Shown here piece by piece: positions 35,610-45,624 of a stretch of 64,000 nucleotides of DNA. The notes beneath the pieces are model-generated. The model saw only the letters and a program-made list of their open reading frames with translations, was not told the origin of the DNA and did not search any database. Position 1 is the stretch's first letter. Each line of letters opens with the position of its first letter. Location: positions 948,577-1,012,576 of the forward strand of contig NZ_KB731324.1 in the NCBI RefSeq assembly GCF_000353285.1. The letters are read 5' to 3'. The position numbers were made by a program, and so were the translations under genes. This stretch comes from Leptolyngbya boryana PCC 6306 (GTDB lineage Bacteria; Cyanobacteriota; Cyanobacteriia; Leptolyngbyales; Leptolyngbyaceae).

Positions 35610-36282
35610 CCCGTAGCATTTGATTGCCACCGCGCTGAAATTCATAAGGCACTTGCTGAATTGTGGCAGAGTAGCCTTGAGCTTGCAATGCTTGAATGAT
35701 GGGATCAACAAATGGAGACATTTCACCCGTCATATTCAGTAGAAGTGGAAAAACTCTCACATCAGCAGATAGACGGCACATTTCTAAAATAGAGGCTAAA
35801 TGAAATTCTAGTGACAACTGGTCAGAGTATAGAAACAGTAAATGAGAACACAACGCTAAATTAAACTGTTTCGATGCAAAAGGCAGATTCGGTAATTCGC
35901 AGGTTTGATAGCGTCCTTGCTGAAATCCAATCGGAAAGTCTTGGAGAAAATTCTGCATCGAATTCATCCGAGACTGTCCCATTTCTTTCGGCGATCGAAA
36001 CGTCTTCCAAATAAAATTGTCTCGCGTTGCCTCAACCTTGCTCAGAACGACATCATAAGTTTCATCGATTCGCTGCTGAATTTCTGCCACTGAGAATTGA
36101 TAAATCGGATCACAGGAAATAACCGAATGCCCCTGCTGAGTCAGTTCTGCATTGAAACTTGCAGGCCCACCGCCACAGTCTAGAATGTTGCTCTGAAGAT
36201 CGGTTTCAGAAAGATCAAACATCTGAATATATTCAGTCAGCGATCGACCCCACGGTACAATCTGCTCCAGTCGTAATCCCAT
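35596..36282 (-). CDS. SAM-dependent methyltransferase-like protein
   Basis: 228 aa. LQSNILDCGGGPASFNAEL is a class I methyltransferase motif I variant, followed by SVISCDPIYQFS at the motif II position and LPFASKQFNLALCSHLLFLY where the post-motif region is expected. I recall similar small cyanobacterial proteins annotated only as methyltransferases. Substrate unknown. It overlaps the convergent NIL-ferredoxin gene by 14 bases at the 3' ends. Start ATG at 36282. Confidence 0.65.
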   Translation of the reverse strand: MGLRLEQIVPWGRSLTEYIQMFDLSETDLQSNILDCGGGPASFNAELTQQGHSVISCDPIYQFSVAEIQQRIDETYDVVLSKVEATRDNFIWKTFRSPKEMGQSRMNSMQNFLQDFPIGFQQGRYQTCELPNLPFASKQFNLALCSHLLFLYSDQLSLEFHLASILEMCRLSADVRVFPLLLNMTGEMSPFVDPIIQALQAQGYSATIQQVPYEFQRGGNQMLRVRTL

Positions 36283-36419
36283 GCCTCACCTCGCTCAGCA
36301 ATCAAGATAAAATTCTGGCTTCAGCTCCCACATCTGCGGCAATGAATTGAGTGGGAGCACCTAAGCTAGAGGAAATCGATTGAACGAATTAAGCTTTGTC
36401 TAGCGGTTTGCCAGTTTGC

Positions 36420-37364
36420 TTAGTCTAAAGCTGCTAACGAGAGATTTTTCGACGCTGCCTGACTTGTGCGAGTCAGAAGCGAGAGCTTTTGGAGCAATTC
36501 TTGAGCTAACATTGCAAAGGCTCTTGATCCTGAAGTTCCTGGATTATTGAGGACAACCGGAGTAAAACTATCGATCGCTTTCGAGACATTAACATCGGAT
36601 GGAATTCGCGTTTTAAACAGCTTCGCCTCACTAAAATCTTCATTCAATCGCTTCATCACCTGTCCGTGATAGCGACTCGTCAATAGATTGCCAGAGAGCG
36701 AAAAGGCAATGCCGAGCAGTTCTAATTCCACTTGCTCAGTATCCGTTTTGTGAGTTTCTTTGAGCTTAGCAAGCCGACGTTCTAGAAGTTGAATTCCAAT
36801 CAGAGAAAGAGGTTCTGGCTTGGCTGGAATCAGATAAAAATTACTCGCGAGTAATGCACTCCGAGTAATCAAGTTATATCCCGGCGCACAATCGAGAATG
36901 ATCAAATCGTAATCTTTCGCGATCGGGTCTAGTACTTGCCGAATCAGATTCTTTTCAAATTCATTCCAGACTTGCTCAAAATCTGCTTGACCTTTCTGCA
37001 CGGCCGTTTTGTGCAACATTTGAGAGACTAAAAACTCATCATAGAGATCAATATCTCCTGGCAAAAGATCAAACCCTTTTACTTGACACACATACTTGTG
37101 GATGGCATCGGGAACGATTTGGGGGAGTTTCGGATCAGACAGAATCGCACGATGAATTAAATGCCTCAAGGTACGCTTATCATTCCGTAGCTTGGCAAAA
37201 TCGGCAGGAGTCATCAAACTCAAGGTCGCGCTGATCTGCGTATCCAAATCGACGAGCAACACCCGCTTCTGGTGAAACTTTGCTAAACAAGTCGCCAAAT
37301 TCACAGACATCGTGGTTTTGCCCACGCCGCCCTTCATGTTGGTCATTGCGATCGTATAAGTCAT
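36420..37364 (-). CDS. ParA-family ATPase
   Basis: 314 aa from ATG 37364, preceded by a near-perfect ribosome site (GGGAGGAG, 4 bases upstream); a longer in-frame version from 37415 is unlikely. It has the deviant Walker A MKGGVGKTTMSVNLA, Walker A' VLLVDLDTQ and Walker B LIILDCAPG. ParA-type ATPases position DNA or protein cargo along the nucleoid. No parB or parS-like cluster is next to it, so cargo other than the chromosome is possible. Confidence 0.88.
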   Translation of the reverse strand: MTYTIAMTNMKGGVGKTTMSVNLATCLAKFHQKRVLLVDLDTQISATLSLMTPADFAKLRNDKRTLRHLIHRAILSDPKLPQIVPDAIHKYVCQVKGFDLLPGDIDLYDEFLVSQMLHKTAVQKGQADFEQVWNEFEKNLIRQVLDPIAKDYDLIILDCAPGYNLITRSALLASNFYLIPAKPEPLSLIGIQLLERRLAKLKETHKTDTEQVELELLGIAFSLSGNLLTSRYHGQVMKRLNEDFSEAKLFKTRIPSDVNVSKAIDSFTPVVLNNPGTSGSRAFAMLAQELLQKLSLLTRTSQAASKNLSLAALD

Positions 37365-37710
37365 TTTCTCCTCCCGCAAATTGCTTGTCAAAAATGCCAC
37401 CGAAACATGCGGCACATCATACCGTACTGCGTTGCCTCAGACACACAAATCCCTAGAACAGTTCGTGGGGAGAGCTAAAGATCAAGGATAAGTATTACGC
37501 TTAAGCGAGACTCAATTCGCATGATATTTCGGATTGCGGGAACTCTAGCCTATTTCAGCGGGAATGTAAACTTTTCTGGTATTGGTCATCACAACAATGA
37601 ATGTGATCTAGGCAACGTAAACGCTTCAGACATCTACATTATGGTGAATAGGCGCTCCTGCAATCGTTAGATATGCTGTTTTATATTCACGCTAGGAGGA
37701 GAGAATTCGC
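37365..37710. promoter_or_regulatory. Divergent promoter region of parA and the PAS-Crp regulator
   Basis: 346 bases without a gene. An inverted repeat ATCACA (37588-37593), 8-base spacer, TGTGAT (37602-37607) lies about 105 bases before the regulator's ATG and uses Crp-type half-sites with unusual order and spacing. The strong ribosome site AGGAGGAG sits just before 37711. No -35/-10 pair is certain. Confidence 0.4.
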
Positions 37711-38871
37711 ATGAAGACAGGGAATTTGTTAAGTCAGCAAATTCAAACAATGAACGTGAAGATTCTTGATCTATATAAAAACTCGAAACAGACTCCAACG
37801 GGTGATTTTTTCTCGATCGCCTTAAAGGAACTAGGCGTTGTCTCAGAAGAACTTGAAGTTGCTGTCGAAGAATTAAATCGTCAGAGTGAAGTCTTGGACA
37901 GCAACTATCATGACATTTATGCTGAGCGCTTACGATATCAAAATCTATTTGAATTTGCACCTGACTGCTATCTTGTTACTGATATTCAAGGCAAAATTCA
38001 AGATGTTAATTTAGCAGCCGCAGCATTGCTAAATCGACGATCGCAACATCTAATTGATAAACCGTTTTCAGTTCTCATTGCACTAGAGGATCGCCATCGA
38101 TTTCGCACTGCGCTAACCGATGTTGTAGGGTGCGATCATGTTCAATTCTCAGCCAAGCTTCAATATAATGCACATCAGCAGTTTGATGCGCGAATTACTG
38201 TAGATACAATTCGCGCTCAAGGAAAGCTCTTGGCGCTACGTTGGATCATCAGTGAGCAGCGAAACTGTGAGCCGGAAGCAACGACCGATGCACTCAGTCC
38301 AACAAATTTTGAACCGCGATCGCTGCTTCAATACAATCGCGGTGAAATTATTCCTCTGGCAGCCCAATCGATTTGGTTAGTCACACAGGGAGTTGTTAAG
38401 CTTTGTAGTTTTACAGAGACCGGAGAAGAAGTTTTAGTAGGCATTGTCGCAGAAAGAATGGTCTTTGGAAAAAGTTTAACCAGTCTCCCTATCTATCAAG
38501 CTATGGCTCTTTCATCAGAAGTGAAGCTTGTCTCTGTTTCTCTCTTGGAATTGGGTCAGTCTGCAACTTTAGCACAAGCGCTTGTTCCGCTGATTACCCA
38601 ACGATTACAGCAAACGGAACGGCTACTCACGCTGCATGGACAGCTTCGCGTCAGCGATCGCTTGATTGGACTGCTCACCCTATTCGCTCAAGAGATTGGT
38701 GAGCCTACTAGCGAGGGGATTCGGCTCAAAGCTAGATTGACTCACCAAGATATCGCGAATGCTTGTTCGACGACACGGGTAACTATCACTCGATTGCTCA
38801 ATCGACTTCAAGAAGAAGGTACGATTCAGTATGATTCGAGCAATCACATCATCCTACGAGCAGCAACATAA
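37711..38871 (+). CDS. PAS-cNMP-type-HTH transcription regulator (Crp/Fnr family)
   Basis: 386 aa, longer than the ~230 of ordinary Crp proteins. An N-terminal helical region (~25-60) leads to a PAS domain (~70-190: LFEFAPDCYLVTDIQGKIQDVN). A cupin-like effector region follows (~205-290: LAAQSIWLVTQGVVKLCSFTETGEEVLVGIV) and a Crp-type winged helix (~310-386: LTHQDIANACSTTRVTITRLLNRLQEEGTI). The effector domain does not show the usual cAMP-binding arginine motif. The next gene on the same strand is psaB, so it is a candidate psaB regulator. A PAS domain would allow light, redox or ligand input. Confidence 0.82.
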   Translation: MKTGNLLSQQIQTMNVKILDLYKNSKQTPTGDFFSIALKELGVVSEELEVAVEELNRQSEVLDSNYHDIYAERLRYQNLFEFAPDCYLVTDIQGKIQDVNLAAAALLNRRSQHLIDKPFSVLIALEDRHRFRTALTDVVGCDHVQFSAKLQYNAHQQFDARITVDTIRAQGKLLALRWIISEQRNCEPEATTDALSPTNFEPRSLLQYNRGEIIPLAAQSIWLVTQGVVKLCSFTETGEEVLVGIVAERMVFGKSLTSLPIYQAMALSSEVKLVSVSLLELGQSATLAQALVPLITQRLQQTERLLTLHGQLRVSDRLIGLLTLFAQEIGEPTSEGIRLKARLTHQDIANACSTTRVTITRLLNRLQEEGTIQYDSSNHIILRAAT

Positions 38872-39174
38872 AAAAACTATCGAGATTGATATCCTGGCTA
38901 CATCCAGGTTTTACACAGATCTCCGTCTATCAGTAGAATGCGATCGCTGTGCAAGCCACTAAGCTCAAAGCTAATACTTAGTTGCCGTAGCCGCTTCTAG
39001 AGCCTTCCCTCCCGGAAATCTAGAAGCTTTTTCGTGCAAAATTGTATTTGCTAACACAATCTAGATTTAACGAAAGTTCCCCCCATAGACATACCAATTT
39101 AGATAGCACCACCGCTAAATTGATCAGCTAATACTACTCCGACTTTACTCATCCCATAAGAGTAGGTAGAAACT
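38872..39174 (+). promoter_or_regulatory. Regulator-psaB intergenic region
   Basis: 303 bases. The first half holds a terminator hairpin (38993-39032), so psaB should have its own promoter in about 39033-39150. A small stem TACTC...GAGTA occurs just before the ribosome site (TAGGT before ATG 39175). No Crp-type or NtcA-type palindrome is clear. Confidence 0.45.
38993..39032 (+). terminator. Intrinsic terminator or attenuator before psaB
   Basis: GCTTCTAGA (38993-39001) pairs with TCTAGAAGC (39019-39027), 9 bp, followed directly by TTTTT. It lies 121 bases after the regulator stop and 142 before psaB. Confidence 0.75.
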
Positions 39175-41394
39175 ATGGCAACAAAATTTCCAAAGTTTAG
39201 CCAAGACATTGCGCAAGATCCAACGACACGCCGCATCTGGTATGGAATTGCGAGCGCGCACGATTTTGAAACGCATGATGGCATGACTGAGGAGAAGCTA
39301 TATCAAAAGATATTTGCGACTCATTTTGGTCATGTTGCAATCATTTTCCTCTGGGCATCTAGTCTGTTGTTCCACGTTGCTTGGCAGGGCAACTTTCCTC
39401 AGTGGATCAAAGACCCGATCCATCTTCGCCCCATTGCTCACGCGATTTGGGATCCTCAATTTGGTAAACCTGCGGTCGAAGCGTTTAGCCAAGGTGGAGC
39501 GAGCTATCCAGTCAACATCGCCTACTCCGGCGTGTATCACTGGTGGTATACGATCGGTATGAGAACCAATGCGGATCTCTATCAGGGATCTATTTTTCTA
39601 CTTTTGCTAGCAGCACTGTTTTTATTTGCAGGATGGCTGCACCTGCAACCGAAATTTCGCCCGAGCCTAGCTTGGTTCAAAAATGCGGAATCTCGCCTAA
39701 ATCACCATTTAGCTGGCTTATTTGGTGTCAGTTCTCTCGCTTGGGCAGGACATCTCATTCACGTTGCTATCCCTGAATCTCGCGGTCAGCATGTGGGTTG
39801 GGACAACTTCCTCACAACCCTGCCGCACCCGGCTGGTCTTAGACCCTTCTTTACTGGAGACTGGGGCGTGTATGCTCAAGATCCAGATACAGCAGAGCAT
39901 ATTTTTAATAGCTCGGACGGTGCGGGAACTGCAATTCTCACATTTCTCGGAGGTTTTCATCCTCAAACCGAATCGCTGTGGCTGACCGATATGGCGCATC
40001 ATCATTTAGCGATCGCCGTTATCTTTATTATTGCGGGGCATATGTACCGCACAAATTTTGGCATTGGTCATAGCATTAAGGACATTCTCAATGCTCGCGG
40101 CAAAGGAATTCAAGGACAAGGAAACCTTCCACACCAAGGACTGTACGATACTTACAATAATTCGCTGCATTTTCAGCTTGGAATCCATTTAGCTGCTTTA
40201 GGAACAGCGCTATCTGTGGTCGCACAGCATATGTATGCAATGCCACCCTATGCGTTTATCTCCAAAGACTTCACGACGCAGGCAGCACTGTATACACACC
40301 ATCAGTATCTAGCAGGGTTCTTTCTCATCGGTGCATTTGCTCATGGTGCAATCTTCTGGGTTCGTGACTATGATCCAGACAACAATCAAAATAATGTACT
40401 AGCTCGATTACTAGGTCATAAAGAAGCGATCATTTCGCATTTGAGTTGGGTTTCTTTGTTCCTTGGTTTTCATACCTTAGGGCTGTATGTTCACAATGAT
40501 GTACAGGTTGCCTTTGGTGTACCAGAAAAGCAGATTCTGATTGAGCCTGTGTTTGCTCAGTGGATTCAAGCGTCTCATGGTAAAGCGCTGTATGGTTTCA
40601 ATACGTTACTGTCGAACGCGGATAGCTTGGCAACGACGGCTTGGCCGAATCACGGTAATGTCTGGTTACCCGGTTGGCTCGATGCGATCAACAGTGGGAC
40701 AAATTCGTTGTTCTTAACGATTGGACCGGGTGACTTCTTAGTGCATCATGCGATCGCATTAGGATTACATGTGACGACGCTCATCTGTCTGAAAGGTGCG
40801 CTCGATGCTCGTGGAAGTAAGCTAATGCCAGACAAGAAAGATTTTGGCTTTAACTTCCCCTGCGATGGTCCTGGACGCGGTGGTACTTGTCAGATTGCTT
40901 CTTGGGAACAGTCTTTCTACTTAGCAACTTTCTGGATGTTGAACACGATCGGCTGGGTGACTTTCTACTGGCACTGGAAACATTTAGCGATCTGGTCAGG
41001 CAATGTCGCACAGTTTAATGAAAGCTCAACTTATCTGATGGGTTGGCTGCGCGATTATCTCTGGCAGTACTCGGCTCCGCTGATCAATGGTTATAACGTT
41101 TACGGAACGAGTAATTTGTCTGTTTGGGCTTGGATGTTCCTGTTTGGTCATTTAGTGTGGGCAACTGGCTTTATGTTTTTGATTAGCTGGCGTGGCTATT
41201 GGCAAGAGCTGATTGAAACATTAGTCTGGGCACATGAACGCACACCGCTGGCAAATTTAGTTCGATTCAAAGATAAACCTGTTGCTTTATCGATCGTTCA
41301 AGGTTGGCTGGTTGGCTTAGTTCACTTTACGGTCGGCTATATCCTGACGTATGCTGCTTTCTTGATTGCAGCGACAACCGGTAAATTTAGCTGA
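39175..41394 (+). CDS. psaB: Photosystem I P700 apoprotein A2 (lone, divergent PsaB paralogue)
   Basis: 739 aa, normal PsaB length, collinear from [20 protein letters not shown] to [14 protein letters not shown]. The FX iron-sulfur ligands are present ([12 protein letters not shown], Cys563 and Cys572) and the C-terminal half is strongly conserved. Differences from ordinary PsaB, as remembered, cluster in the N-terminal third ([41 protein letters not shown]) and in a longer loop ([16 protein letters not shown]). No psaA lies upstream, unlike the standard psaAB operon, so this is probably an alternative PsaB (PsaB2-like) that pairs with the main PsaA. It is preceded by a PAS-Crp regulator and closed by a strong terminator. 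Confidence 0.93.
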   Translation: MATKFPKFSQDIAQDPTTRRIWYGIASAHDFETHDGMTEEKLYQKIFATHFGHVAIIFLWASSLLFHVAWQGNFPQWIKDPIHLRPIAHAIWDPQFGKPAVEAFSQGGASYPVNIAYSGVYHWWYTIGMRTNADLYQGSIFLLLLAALFLFAGWLHLQPKFRPSLAWFKNAESRLNHHLAGLFGVSSLAWAGHLIHVAIPESRGQHVGWDNFLTTLPHPAGLRPFFTGDWGVYAQDPDTAEHIFNSSDGAGTAILTFLGGFHPQTESLWLTDMAHHHLAIAVIFIIAGHMYRTNFGIGHSIKDILNARGKGIQGQGNLPHQGLYDTYNNSLHFQLGIHLAALGTALSVVAQHMYAMPPYAFISKDFTTQAALYTHHQYLAGFFLIGAFAHGAIFWVRDYDPDNNQNNVLARLLGHKEAIISHLSWVSLFLGFHTLGLYVHNDVQVAFGVPEKQILIEPVFAQWIQASHGKALYGFNTLLSNADSLATTAWPNHGNVWLPGWLDAINSGTNSLFLTIGPGDFLVHHAIALGLHVTTLICLKGALDARGSKLMPDKKDFGFNFPCDGPGRGGTCQIASWEQSFYLATFWMLNTIGWVTFYWHWKHLAIWSGNVAQFNESSTYLMGWLRDYLWQYSAPLINGYNVYGTSNLSVWAWMFLFGHLVWATGFMFLISWRGYWQELIETLVWAHERTPLANLVRFKDKPVALSIVQGWLVGLVHFTVGYILTYAAFLIAATTGKFS

Positions 41395-41493
41395 CGAAAA
41401 AATGGGGAGCGATGGATTTGCTACTTATGCGATCGCTGTGATTAGCATCCTAATACCAAATTGATTTTTGATCGCAACAGATGCTTCGCCCAA

Positions 41494-41526
41494 AAAACTC
41501 CGAGTTTGTCAAAAGCTCGGAGTTTT
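41494..41526. terminator. Two-way terminator between psaB and lptC
   Basis: AAAACTCCGAG (41494-41504) pairs with CTCGGAGTTTT (41516-41526). A-tracts and T-tracts on both sides make it functional in both directions between convergent genes. Confidence 0.8.
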
Positions 41527-41555
41527 GCAATTTTGGAAAATTATCGCCCTAACCC

Positions 41556-42704
41556 TTATCGCCCTGCTCCCTGAGGTGTAATTTGCAGTTCGACTCGCCC
41601 TTCTTGGCTCCCTTGAACTGCAACCTGCTGATCATCGAGTTTTCCAGATGCTTGCGGACCTGCAATGCTAAAGGGCGGATTGCTCTGTTGATAGCTCACA
41701 TTGCCATTGGCTTGAAATTGCTGCGTGATCAGATACCACACGACTCGATTGGCGCTCAACCGCGATCCATTTTTCTCCCCGACCCCTTGCACATTGCCCG
41801 TTAAGGTTGCCACTTGCTGATCGATTTGCATCTCTGCTTGGTTCGCGGTCAATCTGACTTGTTGAGCCGAATTGACGATCGTTACAGGCTCACTTGCCAC
41901 CAAAGTTTTTTGATCAATGTTCCAATTCAAAGCATTGCCCGTAATCTGAGTGCCAGACTGTTTGAGTGCAATCCGAGCATTCTGACGCAGATTCACGACT
42001 TTCGCTTTGAGATCGACTTCGGTTTGTTCGGCGCTGCCTTGATCCGTGAGCTGTTTATTTTCATAGCGATCGACTTGCAGAGGGCGATCGCTCTTCAATT
42101 TCTGATTCTGAATCTCCCAACTCAGTTTTTCTCCCCGCATTTGCATCGTCGGCTCTTTCACCTGAGCGACAATCTGCCCCATGACATCCACGCGACGCGC
42201 CCGAGTGAGAAATCTTCCTTCTTTGGCGGCTAACTGCACCTGTTTGTGATCTCCTGTAAAGCCGTCCCGAATGATCAACACATCTTCAGCAGGCTTCCAC
42301 TCTAATTCCTTGCCTTTTAGGACAGAGCCATCTCGAACATCGGTCGCCGTGATTTGTCCTCGCATCAAGATCGATTTTCCATCTTCCTTGATTTCACTGC
42401 GCGCTGCTTCAATCTTAAAAACGGTTTGCCCATCTTGAAAAAGCTCACCTCTGGGTTTCTGAATGGTTGCCGTCTTCTTATCCTTCGCGTAAACGGCTTC
42501 CTCGGCATTCACTTTCCACAAAAGTTGTCCTTTCTCGTTCGCCTGCTCCAACGTAATATTCTTAAAGGTCAGATTACTATCAAACTTCTGAGCCTCTTTG
42601 GTTCCCTCTGCCAAACGCTCTGCCGCTCGATTACGATTTCCGCAGGCAGTCGTGCTCATTAAAAGTGTGATTAACGCTAGATTCAAAAGAATAAAACGAC
42701 GCAA
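41556..42704 (-). CDS. lptC: LptC-like LPS export protein
   Basis: 382 aa if it starts at TTG 42704, which has GAGGG 8 bases upstream and gives a clean lipoprotein or membrane signal (RRFILLNLALITLLMSTTAC); a longer in-frame start at 42779 has no such support. The rest is a repetitive beta-rich OstA/LptC-type jellyroll (LTFKNITLEQANEKGQLLWKV, several ARSEIKEDG-like strands), with a second half resembling LptA-like repeats. The family bridges LPS from the inner-membrane LptBFG to LptA. It is longer than E. coli LptC (191 aa); I recall long forms in cyanobacteria. Last gene of a metG-NYN-lptC run. Confidence 0.82.
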   Translation of the reverse strand: MRRFILLNLALITLLMSTTACGNRNRAAERLAEGTKEAQKFDSNLTFKNITLEQANEKGQLLWKVNAEEAVYAKDKKTATIQKPRGELFQDGQTVFKIEAARSEIKEDGKSILMRGQITATDVRDGSVLKGKELEWKPAEDVLIIRDGFTGDHKQVQLAAKEGRFLTRARRVDVMGQIVAQVKEPTMQMRGEKLSWEIQNQKLKSDRPLQVDRYENKQLTDQGSAEQTEVDLKAKVVNLRQNARIALKQSGTQITGNALNWNIDQKTLVASEPVTIVNSAQQVRLTANQAEMQIDQQVATLTGNVQGVGEKNGSRLSANRVVWYLITQQFQANGNVSYQQSNPPFSIAGPQASGKLDDQQVAVQGSQEGRVELQITPQGAGR

Positions 42705-42793
42705 AATACAAGCCCTCAAGTAAAAAATCTGGGGAGCGATCGAGAATTTAGACGAATCAATCTCGATTCTGCTCCCCAAATTATCACTTAACT

Positions 42794-43411
42794 TTAGGAT
42801 GAATGTTGATCGTCGTGTTCATCCATCAAGCCAATTCCTGACAGCGGACGATACGTGTAGCTGCGCGGTGTTTTCTGGATATCCTCTTTAATATTGTCGA
42901 GATCAATATAGCGATCCGCAACATTAATCAAACTATCGCTGGTCATCGATCGTAAGCTCACAACCTCAACTCGCACTCCACGATAGCTGACAGCGTTCAC
43001 TGCATATGCCAAATCCCCATCGCCACTGACTAAGACAGCAGTATCATAAGACCCTGCCAGTGACATCATATCGACAGCAATCTCGACATCTAAGTTTGCC
43101 TTTTTCGAGCCGTCTGGCAATTGTACTAAATCTTTAGAAATGACGCGATACCCATTGCGTCGCATCCACAAGAGAAACCCCTGCTGTTTCTCGTTGGTAC
43201 GATCGACCCCAGTATAGAAAAACGATCGCAGCAATCTTGATCCAGAAGTTAAGCGCACCAGCAGCTTAGTGTAGTCAATCTCAATGCCAAGCTGAAGGGC
43301 TGCATAGAACAAATTTGAGCCATCAATGAAAATGGCAACTCTCCCGCGATTTTCTAGGACTTGCTCCGGAGAAAATACCGTCTCCGGCTCATGATTCAGA
43401 TGATTCAACAC
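42794..43411 (-). CDS. NYN-domain protein, LabA/DUF88 family
   Basis: 205 aa from GTG 43411, with GAGG 9 bases upstream; a TTG five codons earlier is less likely. The NYN (PIN-like) core shows VAIFIDGSNLFYAA, KKANLDVEIAVDMMSLA and TAVLVSGDGDLAYAV, giving the four acidic residues of the putative nuclease site. Related to LabA of Synechococcus elongatus, which affects circadian output, and to proteins thought to act on RNA. It lies between metG and lptC on the same strand. Confidence 0.9.
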   Translation of the reverse strand: MLNHLNHEPETVFSPEQVLENRGRVAIFIDGSNLFYAALQLGIEIDYTKLLVRLTSGSRLLRSFFYTGVDRTNEKQQGFLLWMRRNGYRVISKDLVQLPDGSKKANLDVEIAVDMMSLAGSYDTAVLVSGDGDLAYAVNAVSYRGVRVEVVSLRSMTSDSLINVADRYIDLDNIKEDIQKTPRSYTYRPLSGIGLMDEHDDQHSS

Positions 43412-43485
43412 AATTGATATCCTCAATTTTTTATGAAAGGTTTTGAACGAAATAAAGAAGCGACATTCAACAGAGACTTAGAAAA

Positions 43486-45084
43486 CTAAGATGAACCTTC
43501 AATCGGAAGTTCAAGTTTTTGAAAGACAGGTTGAGGTTTCTGAAGTTGTTGTTTAGCTCGAAGTATTCCCCATCTTGCTTGATTGGGGAAGGAGGTTGAC
43601 ACATCAATTAAGCTACTGTTATTAAAATCAATACTAAAACCTAATTGTTGATAAACCGCAGTACTCGTGTGTGGAACAATAGGGGCGAGCAAATACGCTG
43701 CAAGCCTGACTGATTCCAATACTGCATAAAGAACTTGCTCTGCTTCTTGGGGTTTCCCCTGTTTGTACAATGACCAAGGAGCTTGTTCATTGATATATTT
43801 GTTACCTGCTCGTAAAAGAGTTAAGGTTTCTTCACAGGCTGTATCAAACCTCAAGGCTTCGTAAGCTTGTGCAACTCGGTCTTCTAATCCTTCTGCAATC
43901 GATCGCAAAGGATGATCGATCGCAATCTCCGCCTCAGGAACCACTCCCCCACTGTTTTTGTGAATCAGTCCCAAAGCGCGATTGAGTAAGTTTCCGAAGT
44001 TATCCGCCAGGTCGGCGTTGCACAAATCGACAAAGCGAACTTCATCAAAGACTCCATCGCGTCCGAATTCGATACCTTTTAGAAAATAGTATCGAAAGGC
44101 ATCGACTCCGTAGCGCTCAACCAAAGCGACCGGATCAATCGCATTCCCCGCGCTCTTGCCCATCTTGACACCATCTTGCACCAAGAATCCGTGACCAAAG
44201 ATTCGATCGGGCAGTGGCAATCCGGCAGACATGAGCATGGCTGGAAAATAGACCGCATGAAAGCGCAGAATATCTTTGCCAATGATGTGAACGTTGAAGG
44301 GATACCACTCAGAAATGGCATTTTCTAAAGTTGGCGCTTGATCCGGCTCCAATAATGCTGTGATGTAACCGAGTAGCGCATCGAACCATACATATATTGT
44401 ATGGTTCGGATCATTCGGAACCGGAAAACCCCAATCAAAATTAACGCGAGAAATTGAGAAATCCCGCAAGCCTTGACTGACAAAGCTCAGGACTTCATTG
44501 CGCCGAATGTCCGGCTGAATAAATTCAGGCACCTCGGCATAAAGCTTTTCTAATTTCTCTTGATACTTAGAAAGTCTGAAGAAGTAGTTCTCTTCATCGC
44601 GCCATTCCACTGGTTTATTCACGTGGATCGGACAGTGCTTGTTCTCTAACAAGTCGCGCTCTTCTTTAAACTCTTCGCAGGCAACGCAATACCAGCCTTT
44701 CTGCTGACTCAGATAAATGTCGCCGTTTTCCCACACTCGCTGAAAAAATTCTTTGACGATCGCAGCATGTGGCTCATCGGTGGTGCGAATAAAGCGATCG
44801 TATTTCACATCTAACTGCGCCCACAGCTTTTTGAAGCTTTCAACGACCAGATCACAGTGCTCCTTAGGAGTGCGTCCTAAGGCTTCTGCGGTGCGCTGAA
44901 TCTTCTGTCCATGTTCATCACTCCCGGTCACAAATCGCACGGATCGACCTCGAAGCCTTTGAAATCGCGCTAAAGCGTCCGCCGCAATTGTTGGATATGC
45001 ACTGCCAATATGCGGTGAATCATTCACATAATAGAGTGGAGTGGTGAGCGAGAAAGTAGATTTTTCTGTGGGTTGAAAATTCAT
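43486..45084 (-). CDS. metG: Methionyl-tRNA synthetase
   Basis: 532 aa. The class I motif HIGH appears as PHIGSAY and KMSKS as VKMGKSAGN. The connective domain has a zinc-type pair (CVACEEF, CPIHVN), and the anticodon-binding helical domain fills the C-terminus. It charges initiator and elongator tRNA-Met. The protein ends without the ~100-residue C-terminal dimerisation domain of the longer bacterial forms. First gene of metG-NYN-lptC. Confidence 0.97.
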   Translation of the reverse strand: MNFQPTEKSTFSLTTPLYYVNDSPHIGSAYPTIAADALARFQRLRGRSVRFVTGSDEHGQKIQRTAEALGRTPKEHCDLVVESFKKLWAQLDVKYDRFIRTTDEPHAAIVKEFFQRVWENGDIYLSQQKGWYCVACEEFKEERDLLENKHCPIHVNKPVEWRDEENYFFRLSKYQEKLEKLYAEVPEFIQPDIRRNEVLSFVSQGLRDFSISRVNFDWGFPVPNDPNHTIYVWFDALLGYITALLEPDQAPTLENAISEWYPFNVHIIGKDILRFHAVYFPAMLMSAGLPLPDRIFGHGFLVQDGVKMGKSAGNAIDPVALVERYGVDAFRYYFLKGIEFGRDGVFDEVRFVDLCNADLADNFGNLLNRALGLIHKNSGGVVPEAEIAIDHPLRSIAEGLEDRVAQAYEALRFDTACEETLTLLRAGNKYINEQAPWSLYKQGKPQEAEQVLYAVLESVRLAAYLLAPIVPHTSTAVYQQLGFSIDFNNSSLIDVSTSFPNQARWGILRAKQQLQKPQPVFQKLELPIEGSS

Positions 45085-45624
45085 AGATTATCTGGAAATA
45101 AGCCTTGTAAGTGATCCGGGCAAGGCTTGGATTGAATTGGCTAAACAACAATAATAGAAAAAGCGTACATCGAGTAAAAGCACTTTCCAATTCTAACCAG
45201 CAACGTTGTGCAAGATGTGCTGTCAAATCTTAAATCTTGCCAGGGCAATTCAGGGAATGTTGGGCACTTCTAACTTTGCCTCAGTGACTCTCACTATAAA
45301 ACCATCTCTGGAAATCTGCGCAGATTTCCGGAATTTATCTGCACTGTTTACCTTTCCCGCTTCGTGGGGATACGAATTCTCATATGAAGGTCAGCATAAA
45401 CTTCTTTAAGTTGCTGAAAAAAATCAGTAAAACTGGGGAAACAGTCTTCAAAAATTCATGCTCGCTGCCGAGAACTTTTACGGATCTGTGTCGCGGTTCT
45501 TAATTCAAGGTTTACAAATCTCGGCAGATCACGTTCTCGCAAAACTTCAGTACATTCTCTCAAAGCTTCCATCTTGAGTCGGACAAATAATGGTCGCATA
45601 GAGTTAGTGCGTGAAATCGAGTCT
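45085..45624. other. 540-base divergent region between metG and a PEP-CTERM gene
   Basis: No convincing gene: short frames here have no ribosome site or recognisable product. It should contain the promoters of metG (-) and the PEP-CTERM gene (+). An AT-rich stretch around 45400-45440 (TTCTTTAAGTTGCTGAAAAAAATC) precedes the long leader of the surface-protein gene. Confidence 0.4.

Noticed and set aside
39175-41394. psaB as part of a far-red light (FaRLiP) cluster
   Set aside because: No psaA2, rfpABC, psbA-type or phycobiliprotein gene is nearby, and the neighbours are unrelated.
45206-45409. 67-codon frame in the metG/PEP-CTERM gap
   Set aside because: No start signal and no recognisable protein; probably chance.
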